Source: Arachis hypogaea (Eukaryota; Streptophyta; Magnoliopsida; Fabales; Fabaceae). Taken from it: a DNA stretch of 64,000 nucleotides. Position numbers and translations under genes: made by a program. Below the pieces are notes generated by a model. The model was not told the origin of the DNA. It saw nothing but the letters and a program-made list of their open reading frames with translations, and did not search any database. The stretch's first letter is position 1; every line of letters starts with the position of its first letter. Below are positions 56,055-64,000 of this stretch, one piece after another. The stretch covers positions 65,553,649-65,617,648 of the forward strand of contig NC_092039.1 in NCBI RefSeq assembly GCF_003086295.3, in the 5' to 3' direction.

Positions 56055-57443
56055 AATCCTGAGGACCAGGGATAGGTGCACCGGTAGGCTCTGGCACTGG
56101 CTGTGGTACCGACTGAGGCTGAGTCTTCTGAGTCTGAGGTGGTATCTCCATGTGAACCGGCTCTTCCTCATGAGTACCCTCATCGTGTAAATTGGGATGC
56201 TCTTCCTCATGAGTACCCTCATCCTGTAAATCGGGCTGCTCCTCCTCAAGGGTCTCCTTATCTGAGCCGGAGGACTCTGGTAGAGGGGGTAGCTCAAGGA
56301 CCTAGGCCACAAACATCTGATCAATCTGATCCAGTTGACGCATGATCTGGCACTTGCTGCACTCCATGTATCAAAAGAGAGGCTGAACTAGTAAGTAAGT
56401 CGGCTGAGGTACGGCCGGTGGTGGCATAGGAAGTGCTGCAGCTGAAGTAGATGCTCCTGTAGGGGCAGATGATGAAGAGGGTCCAGCTCCCTCAACTGCT
56501 GCTCTGGCCCGAGATCGGCGTTGGGAGGCAGGCTTCTCGTGCACCCAGGATCTACATGGAATGGTAACTGGCTCCTTCGCAGGGAGCGGTGGGGTGGTGA
56601 TACATCTTCCTGGTGCCACGGAACTCCGGCTCTCTGAATCATCTGAGTTACCATAACCGGGAAAGGAAAGATGCATCGGATATGGGCTCTCCACATAAAT
56701 CGCTTGATCAGCTGGGGTTAATAAACCTCTTTCCCCTCTAGCACACAGCTGATCAAGATCATCATAGCAACTGGGATCTCTGTAAAATGGGTAGTGGGCA
56801 TGACGTAGTGAGCGAAGATCTGCTGCCAAGTCTTGGCCTCTCAGCTCAGATAGCTGAAGTGCATCCCCTTGGGTGCCTTGTTCTCGGCATCCATAACCCA
56901 AGGGGCTTCGGGAGTGGCTACCACTGCTCTCAGTGCATCAAAATCGAAGGTCATGCAGCGAAGCTCTATCTCAACCTGTAGGAAGGCATCAGTATCACCG
57001 GTCTTAGGCTGGCAGGTAAGGGCATCCTCAATGGCCTACTCTGTGATAGGTATCTCAATCCCTCTAATAAGTTCCGAGTCAAGGGTGTGGCGGAAGAAAT
57101 TACAGTAAAATTCATGCACCTAAGAGCAGTTCACCCGGCTCAACTCTCTATCCACAAAAGCCAAACCCATCCGGTCAATGCGTTGGTGGATGATGTCAGT
57201 CAAATCTGATGGAATAACTAGCTTCTTCTCAGTATTCAGATTCTTTGAATTGTAGGATGGGAATCTAAGTTCACAGTAGAGATTGGAAAATTTGATCGCA
57301 TCCTGAGCCGGCAACAATTGGTTTTCTTTGTCTATATCATTTAGAGGGTTTTGAGCATAGGCTAGAAGGGATGCAAAAGTATGGTCTGGTGTTCTCTTCC
57401 TCTTTTTGGAAGATGATACTTTTCTTTTTCCTTTGTCTAACAT
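56034..57443 (-). pseudogene. EL7 ORF3 (putative plant transposon protein)
   Basis: Start ATG 57443 (MLDKGKRKVSSSKKRKRTPD), basic as in EL6. The domain segment FSNLYCELRFPSYNSKNLNT ends in a stop at 57120. The middle region continues in other frames, with a readable part at 56901-56371 (HYPFYRDPSCYDDLDQL, ADQAIYVESPYPMHLSF) and a Ser/Ala/Pro-rich C-terminal part. The last piece ends ISIEDNA at 56034. At least two frame changes. Related to EL6 ORF3 by the N-terminal FxNxYCE motif, order and C-terminal context. Confidence 0.72.
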
Positions 57444-57476
57444 CCTGAAAATTAGAATATAATAAAATATAAGCAA

Positions 57477-58954
57477 TCAAGCAAATAGCATGAAGCATAT
57501 TCAAGATGTAAGATAGATGGCAAGCAATTATGATGTGAACTAAAATTTGAAAACTTGGACAGGCACAAAAAGTATAGCTATGAACCAAGAATTCAGCATT
57601 TCAAACAATGTGACACAACGCTCAAAGAATAGGCATATCCATTATTCATATCCTAAAAGAATGGTTACGCGGTTAAGTGTAATTAAAGTGAAGTTAGTAA
57701 GTAAAAGAAGTCAGAGGGTTAGGAAAATGAAGTTAGAGAATTAGTGGTAAGAATTGCCTAATGAAAAGAGATAAGCAAATTGTGCACAACAAATGTGTTC
57801 ACCATCATGAGGGTATGGAATTCTCAAAAATGCATGAAAGTGACTTGCAATAATTGGTATTACAAGCAATTAAAATGCAATTGTGCAACTGTGAGAGGTT
57901 AAAAATGAGGTTGAGTTAAAAAGGGAGTTGCACAATCAAAGCGTACCAACTATTGTGAAATGGTGAACATCATGTAATGATCACGGGAGTAAAATAACAA
58001 GTGCGGGAATGCTGGCCCAAAATTCCGCGCATTGAACTTGGAGTGAGTTAGGACGAAGGTTAAGCTGTGAGTGCCAAGTTCAGTCCCGAGATTAGTAAAT
58101 GAAAGTGAAACAGTTTTATGAAAAATTGGGTAGCATTCCGGCTTAAAATTGGACGTTCCCGGATAGCAAACATAGCATGAATAGTATGATTATAGCATCA
58201 TATAAACACAGCAGCAATGATATAGCAGCAAGGCAACACTAATTGAATACAAAGTAGCCCAAAATCAGCATTCAACAGACAAGTGATCAAGTAGAGAGTG
58301 AACACAAATGGAGCAATTATCAGGCCTAGAATCCTCTAACCACATCCTAGCTACCCAAGCGCAGTTATATCTATCTATCCTAACATGCAAAAATCAAGTT
58401 CTAACTAACTAAAACTAACGGTAATGAAGAGTAAAGAAAACAGAGTTGAAGCAGGTAACCTGAAAGCTGGGTAAAATCAGAAATGGGGTGGGTAGGCAAC
58501 GGGGCAGAGGATGGGAAATGTCCCACCTCAGATGGCGGCGGCGGAGCTACAGCGGCTGGGCTGGGCTGCAGCGGTGGTGCCGTGAGAGGGAGGGGGCGGT
58601 TATGGTGAGACGAGGCAAAGAGGGAATGGTGAAACGAGGCAAACAAGAACTGGAAGGGTGTTATAAGTGGGAGAGGAATGAAAAAAATGGGAGGGTTTGG
58701 TCATCGGTGGCTGCAGCGGTGCTCAACGGCGCTGGATGGTGGCAGTGGGCGGAAGGAGAGAGAATTAGTGAGAGATAGATGGATGAGTGAGAAGGAGAGA
58801 GAGGGTGGGTAGGGGTGAGGGTGATGGCCGATTGCCGCGGCTGTAGGGTGAGGGAGTTGGTGGGATAAGGAGGGAGGAGATGAGGGGGGTTGTGAAGGGG
58901 TGAAGTTCGCGACTGCGCAATATTCCTCGCGTCCTAGGGTTAACCCGTTTTCAA
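57477..58954 (-). other. EL7 region upstream of ORF3
   Basis: About 1.5 kb non-coding. 57480-58380 is AT-rich; 58440-58900 is G-rich on the plus strand, hence C/T-rich in sense, like the leader of EL6 at 37140-37400. ORFs at 58401-58991 on both strands are low-complexity. Confidence 0.6.
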
Positions 58955-59040
58955 CACAACGCGGCCGTGCATAGGGTGCGTCCGCGTACATTGACGAATT
59001 TTGGGAACTGACGCGTGCGCGCCTTGAGCGCTTACGCGTG
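58955..59040. repeat. CG palindrome block inside EL7
   Basis: GCGGCCGTGCATAG and GGTGCGTCCGCGT (58961-58987), then ACGCGTGCGCGCCTTGAGCG and CTTACGCGTG. Motif and order correspond to the LTR block of the same element. Confidence 0.82.
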
Positions 59041-59075
59041 CTGTGTGAGAATTGGGAAGGGTATTTGTGCTGCTA

Positions 59076-60070
59076 TTTGTGAGAATCATATTGGTTAATG
59101 CTGCTATTTGTGCTGCAATTGCTTTGTTCTGAGCTAACAAAGCATCTACAAAGTTGAGTTCTAGCACTCCCTTCTTCTGAGTCCTTTCTGAGGCATAGAA
59201 ATACTCATTTTTTGCTACAGTTTCAATGACATCTATGGCCTCTTCAATGGTTTTCTTTTTGTTGAGTGAGCCTCCTGAAGAATGATCCACTGCCTTCTTT
59301 GCTTCATTAGATAATCCCTCATAAAAGATATGTAGTTGTACCCACTCATTGAACATTTTTGGTGGGCATCTTCTTGTCAGATCTTTGAATCTCTCCTAGG
59401 CTTCATAGAGTGTTTCTCAATCTTGTTGTCTGAAAGTTTGCACCTCGGCTGTCAGCCTATTAATTCTTTGTGGCATGTAAAATCTTGCAAGGAATCTATT
59501 CACGAACTCCTCCTATGTAGTTAGGCTATCCTTGGGGAATGATTCCAACCACTTTGTTGCCTTATCTCTGAGTGAGAAAGGAAACAAGAGTAGTTTGTAG
59601 ATGTCAAGGTGTACCTCGTTGGACTTTACAGTATCACATATCCTCAAGAATGTGCTAAGATGTTGATTGGAATCTTCTTGAGCACTTCTTCCATATGAGC
59701 AATTATTCTGAACAAGTGTGATAAGCTGAGGCTTCAGCTCAAAGTTATTGGCACGAATTGTTGGCTTTAGGATGCTGCTGCCACAATTCCCTGGGTTTGG
59801 GTTGATATAGAAGCCTAAAACTCTCTTTTCTTGCCCATCATGATTGACTGGGCCTCCTCTGGCATAGTTATGAACTTCTTTCTCATGGTGATTCTCCATA
59901 TTCTCCTCCATGTTTGTTTCAAAATACTCTTCCTCTTCCTCAGCACCAACGACTCTCTTCCCTCTTGCTTCCCTCCTTAATCTAAGGAAGGTACTCTCAG
60001 GTTTAGAATCAAAGGAAGTTGAAGCCCCACTTCTCCTACCTATCATACAACCAATCAAGGCAAAAAGCAA
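59076..60070 (-). pseudogene. gag: EL5 gag N-terminal half
   Basis: The frame 60070-59513 has a basic N-terminal part (FLRLRREARGKRVVGAEEEE), then ANNFELKPQLITLVQNNCSY, HLSTFLRICDTVKSNEVH and YKLLLFPFSLRDKATKWLES, the Ty3/gypsy capsid region. A nonsense codon at 59513 and two more near 59400-59420 interrupt it. The frame at 59356 continues MFNEWVQLHIFYEGLSNEAK, HSSGGSLNKKKTIEEAIDVI and ERTQKKGVLELNFVDALLAQ. Beyond about 59075 the frame runs into EL7 sequence by chance. The start is not certain; another Met lies at 60047. Confidence 0.82.
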
Positions 60071-60306
60071 GAAAGAAAGTGGATGAATGAATTACTTGTG
60101 TTAAAGTAGTTGTTAGTGTGAGTGGTGCAATTGATCAAACAGTTAGAAGAGTGGAAATATGGATAATCAAAGAAGAAGGAAATAGAGCTCAAAATAAGAT
60201 ACAAATAAAATAAAAAATGCTAAATAAAAGAAAATTAAAATAACAGGGAAATTAAATTGCTTAATCTAGCTCTCCAATTAATTTAATCACTGTCAAATTT
60301 AAGCCA
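60071..60306 (-). other. EL5 5' leader
   Basis: Short A-rich leader between PBS and gag; no ORF. Much shorter than the EL1 leader. Confidence 0.6.
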
Positions 60307-60325
60307 ATCCCCGACAACGGCGCCA
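60307..60325 (-). promoter_or_regulatory. EL5 primer-binding site
   Basis: Minus-strand TGGCGCCGTTGTCGGGGAT, 7 bases from the LTR end. The best-preserved PBS in the window and consistent with an Asp-type tRNA primer as known for Athila elements. Confidence 0.92.
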
Positions 60326-60332
60326 TAAAACT

Positions 60333-62566
60333 TGATGACCAGATTTCACTACCCCTCTCAAAAATTTAGTGAATCAGTTCTTTTGGCAAGCGCACCAAAA
60401 TCATCGCCAAGTAATAACCCATAGTGGAGTGGGATCGTATCCACAGAGATTGGCAAATCCGAGCAGTTTTAATTGATTGATGAAATAGTCTAGCAGATCA
60501 ATAAGATTGTGAGGTGCAGAATTGTAACTGACATAAACATAAATGACTAGAATATAAAGAAACGCAATAAAGTGTAGAAATGGAAATTGCTGAATGTAAA
60601 GTGCTGAATCATAAATGACTTGAATGTAAATGGGAGTGGGGAGTTGCTGAATGTAAAATTAAGCTATAAAGAAATGGATAGATGAGAATGGGGAAATTCA
60701 TTGAGATTGGGAGATGTTGTCTCTTTGGATTAACTTTAGCTTAGATGCTCTTCAATCATGCAACTCACTGACCTCTTGGTGATTGATTGAGCCCCAATCC
60801 CTTGGTGACCCAATCTCTCAGATCTTGATCAATAGCCAATTTCTTGGTCTAATTGCTCATGAAGAGAGATATGCTTGGTCCCTGATTATACCACACACCC
60901 TTGTAGAGCCAGGTAGAGGGGTGATTATATGTCACGTATACCATCACCAAGACCCAGATTCTACTCGAGTGTGAGAAGGGATTTCAAGCATGGTTTCATG
61001 TTTCCTTTCCCAAGGTTCCCATGAAACCCAATTGCATTTAATCTCTTTCCAAAGATAATTGAACACTAAACATGAAGAACGAAATTCCTTCTAGAAATCA
61101 AAGAGAAGATGAAGAGAAGAAGGATTTTTACTATTATCAATCCATCAAGTACAACAGAGCTCCCTTTCTCAATGAGAGGGAAGTTAGCTACTCATAGCTA
61201 GAAAAGTACTCAAAAGTGGAATGTAAAAGTGGAACTAGAACTAACTGCTTAACCCCTCTTCAGTACTCCTTGGGGGTATTTATACTACTCCTAATAAAAG
61301 AAAAGAATTACAAAAGTGAAAAACGGAAAAATTACATTTTAGAGGGAAAGAAAACACTCAATAAGCGTTACTTCTTAGCTGGCGTGTGGCTGGCGCATCA
61401 CCGGCGTGTCACGTGCCCTTCAAAATAGCTTGGCGTGCCACGCTCAATCCTTCAAGTGGCATGCTCATCCCTTCATCGACCTTGGCGTGCCACGGCTTCG
61501 AACTCAAGTGGCACGCCATAGTGGAATTCTTGTGTTGGCGTGCCACACCTTCGAGCTCAAGTGGCACGCCCTTTGCTTTTTCCACTTTCCTTTGCTTCTG
61601 GAAACTTGAACTAGCGTGGCACGCCTAGGGTCTGGCGTTCCACGCCCTTGTTGTGTGCTTGGCTAAGCTCCTCTGGAAAATTACACTAGCGTGGCACGCC
61701 CAGTGTCTGGCGTGCCACGCCCCTTGTGAGTGAATGGTTCCTCTGCTTGGTGTGCAACGCCACGAACTCAAGTGGCACGCCCCAATGCTTCTTTGTCCTC
61801 TAAATGACATTGGCGTGCCAAGCCTGGTTGCTCAACTGGCACGCCTAAGTGAAGAATAGTGAATAGCGTGCCACGCCTTCGATACCAAGTGGCACGCCCC
61901 ATGTAATTGGCCTCTTCCATCCTATCTGAAAACTTATACCAGCGTGTCACGCCTAAAAGTTGGCGTGCCATGCCCATGATCTTGTCTCATTCCAGTAAGT
62001 GGCGTGCCACACCTCGGCCTTCAAGTGGCACGCTATAGTGACATGCTCGGCTTGGCGTGCCACGCCTTCGACACTAAGTGGCATGCCCAGTCCTTGCTCA
62101 TGTTGTCTTGTGCATTGGCGTGCCACGCCTGGTTGCTCAAGTGGCATGCTGAAGTGAGGTTGAGGGGTTGGCGTGCCACGCCTTCGACTTCAAGTGGCAC
62201 GCCCAGTCTTCAATTGCCTTCAGCCCTTTCTCTAGATCATTGTACTAGCATGCCACGCCGTGCTACTCAAGTGGCACGCCCATGTATTTGTGCACTCTTC
62301 AAGCTTGGTGTGCCACGCCTGGGTCTTCAAGTGGCATGCCAAAGTGACTTTTTGGAGCTGGCATGCCATGCCTTCGACACCATGTGGCACGCCATAATAG
62401 AGGTTCTTCTTGAGATGGTGAGTTCGCGTGCCATGCCTTTGACTTCAAGTGGCATGCCCATAGAAGTTGATGGGCCAGGCGTGGCACGCCAGGTCTTTTG
62501 GGTTCTCTATTTTGCTCTCTGGAATTTTGTGCTAGCGTGCCATGCTCAGTCCCTAGCGTGCCATGC
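60333..62566 (-). mobile_element. EL5 5' LTR (family B), left part
   Basis: TGATGACCAGATTTC at 60333, colinear with the 3' LTR from 23483. TATAAATA on the minus strand at 61277-61284. Interrupted at 62566 by a family-A LTR, so its U3 start lies outside the window. Confidence 0.92.
61378..62566. repeat. Family-B hairpin array in EL5 5' LTR
   Basis: Same array as 24535-25850, with base changes mainly of C to T or G to A type and differing unit content (for example the order near 61610-61700). Long plus-strand frames here (62004-62756) follow from the repeat and are not genes. Confidence 0.9.
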
Positions 62567-64000
62567 TGGTGCACGAAATTGTGATCATCAATGGCGCCAT
62601 CAACATGGTACGCTCAATTGCAATCTCAACTCTTTATCACAACTTCGCACAACTAACCAGCAAGTGCACTGGGTCGTCCAAGTAATAAACCTTATGCGAG
62701 TAAGGGTCGATCCCACGGAGATTGTTGGTATGAAACAAGCTATGGTCATCTTGTAAATCTCAATCAGGCGGATTCAAATGGTTATGGAGGATTAATGATT
62801 AAAAGATGAATAAAACATAAAATAAAGATAGAGATACTTATGTAATTCATTGGTGAGAATTTCAGATAAGCGTATGGAGATGCTTTGTCCCTTCCGTCTC
62901 TCTGCTTTCCTACTGTCTTCATCCAATCCTTCTTACTCCTTTCCAGGGCATGCTGTATGTTGGGCATCACCGTTGTCAATGGCTACAGTCCCGTCCTCTC
63001 AGTGAAAATGTTTAACGCGCTCTGTCACAGCACGGCTATTCATCTGTCGGTTCTCGATCATGTCGGAATAGAATCCAGTGATTCTTTTGCGTCTGTCACT
63101 AACGCCCCACAATCGCGAGTTTGAAGCTCGTCACAGTCATTCAATCCCTGAATCCTACTCAGAATACCACAATCAAGGTTTAGACCTTCCGGATTCTCAA
63201 GAATGCCGCCATCAATTCTAGCTTATACCACGAAGATTCTGATTAAGGAATCCAAGAGATATCCACTCAAGCCTTGTTTGCATGTAAAACGGAAGTGGTT
63301 GTCAGGCACGCGTTCATAAGTGAGAATGATGATGAGCGTCACATAATCATCACATTCATCATGTTCTTGGGTGCAAATGAATATCTTAGAACAAGAATAA
63401 GCTGAATTGAATAGAAGAACAATAGTAATTGCATTAATACTTGAGGTACGGCAGAGCTCCACACCTTAATCTATGGTGTGTAGAAACTCCACCGTTGAAA
63501 ATATATAAGAACAAGGTCTAGGCATGACCGAATGGCCAGCCTCCCATAATCTAAGAACTAGACATCCAAAGATGATCCTAAGATCTAAAGTGATCAAAAG
63601 ATGAAAATACAATAGCAAAAGGTCCTACTTATAGAGAACTAGTAGCTTAGGGTTTACAAATATGAGTAAATGACGTAAAAATTCACTTCCGGGCCCACTT
63701 GGTGTGTGCTTGGGCTGAGCATTGAAGCTTCTATGTGTAGAGACTTTTCTTGGAGTTAAACACCAGCTTTTGTGCCAGTTTGTGCGTTTAACTCCCACTT
63801 CTGTGCCAGTTCCGGCGTTTAACGCCGGGCAGTCTTGAGCTGATTTGGATCGCCAGTTTGGGCCATCAAATCTCGGGCAAAGTATGAACTATTATATATT
63901 GCTGGAAACCCCAGAATGTCTACTTTCCAATGCAATTGAGATCGCGCCAATTGGGCTTTTGTAGCACTAGAAAATCCACTTCGAGTGCAGGGAGGTCAGA
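62567..64000 (-). mobile_element. Family-A LTR inserted in EL5 5' LTR, cut by window end
   Basis: Starts TGGTGCACGAAATTGTGATC with left flank CATGC (62562-62566) and matches 50266-52072 in the same orientation. It contains GGCGCCAT (62593-62600) a few tens of bases inside the end, and palindromes of the GGCGTTTAACGCC type at about 63760-63830. The U3 start and right flank lie beyond 64000. Confidence 0.9.

Larger units (their letters stand above)
52905..59075 (-). mobile_element. EL7: 5'-truncated family-F Athila-like element
   Basis: From high to low coordinates: palindrome array (58955-59040), CT-rich and other leader, ORF3 (57443-56034), 3' UTR, polypurine tract, 3' LTR (54278-52905). 5' LTR, gag and pol are absent and no TSD is visible; the right boundary passes into EL5 gag within about 59045-59075. 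The layout matches the 3' half of EL6, to which it is related. Confidence 0.8.
23483..62566 (-). mobile_element. EL5: family-B Athila-like element carrying six nested insertions
   Basis: Reading from high to low coordinates: 5' LTR (60333-62566 and beyond), PBS, gag, protease, RT, RNase H, integrase, ORF3, polypurine tract, 3' LTR (27697-23483). Order and orientation of all parts are consistent once the nested elements are removed, and three of the insertions show exact 5-bp TSDs. The left flank of the element is GTGGG (23478-23482); the matching right flank is outside the window. Coding parts are degraded except the protease. Confidence 0.88.

Noticed and set aside
56103..56345. Plus-strand frame opposite EL7 ORF3
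   Set aside because: Antisense shadow of the Pro/Ser-rich ORF3 C-terminal region.
58401..58991. Pro/Ser-rich frames on both strands, possibly a host gene exon
   Set aside because: Low-complexity CT/GA tract in the leader of EL7; no splice-bounded exon or known domain visible.
62004..62756. Open frame of 250 codons on the plus strand
   Set aside because: It runs through the family-B palindrome array and into the family-A LTR; residues are a repetitive Cys/His/Trp pattern dictated by the repeat, and the frame crosses an insertion boundary at 62567.

Overview
The window is a plant intergenic block made almost entirely of nested Ty3/gypsy LTR retrotransposons of the Athila type. I see no host gene, tRNA, rRNA or CRISPR array. 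Supporting signs are long LTRs (about 1.4-2.9 kb) with TG...CA ends, 5-bp target-site duplications (TSDs), primer-binding sites (PBS) matching the 3' end of an Asp-type tRNA, gag/protease/RT/RNase H/integrase fragments, and a third reading frame after pol (ORF3, the 'putative plant transposon protein' family). The repeat style (GGCGTTCAACGCC and GGCGTGCCACGCC arrays) suggests a legume, most likely peanut (Arachis), in gene-poor chromatin. The species call is from memory of similar sequence and cannot be verified here.

Element names used below. EL1 (1142-7812, minus) is a family-A non-autonomous element with gag, protease, a short integrase-like tail and ORF3. EL4 (9007-10175 continuing at 21244-21899, minus) is a second copy of that type, split by EL3. 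EL3 (10176-21238, minus, family C, TSD GTGGG) has no visible coding sequence and itself carries the truncated plus-strand family-A element EL2 (11189-14947) and a family-B solo LTR (15521-17982, TSD AGAAG). EL5 (family B, minus) runs from its 3' LTR at 23483 to its 5' LTR at 60333 and past the usable window. It is split by a family-A LTR (25960-27623, TSD CTGAT), the full-length family-D element EL6 (29291-41947, plus), a family-E solo LTR (45665-48558, TSD GTCCC), a family-A solo LTR (50266-52072, TSD CCATC), the 5'-truncated family-F element EL7 (52905 to about 59075, minus), and a family-A LTR in its 5' LTR (62567 onward). Window position 1-1141 is the end of another family-E LTR.

EL6 is the best preserved element: both LTRs, PBS, polypurine tract and an uninterrupted 978-codon RT-RNase H-integrase frame with all catalytic residues, although gag and protease carry a frameshift and nonsense codons. 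EL5 has an intact protease frame and recognisable broken RT, RNase H and integrase.

The most unusual signal is not a gene. Each LTR family carries its own array of CpG-containing palindromes or hairpins, usually about 90-190 bp upstream of a TATAAATA-like box in the LTR. In several families the same motif recurs inside the element, upstream of ORF3 and again near a TATA box, which looks like a second promoter for ORF3. Separately, a small hairpin with a conserved GAGGAC or GGA loop and compensating stem changes sits just before the polypurine tract, and a second copy sits at the start or end of ORF3. I could not find these patterns explained by the annotated coding features.
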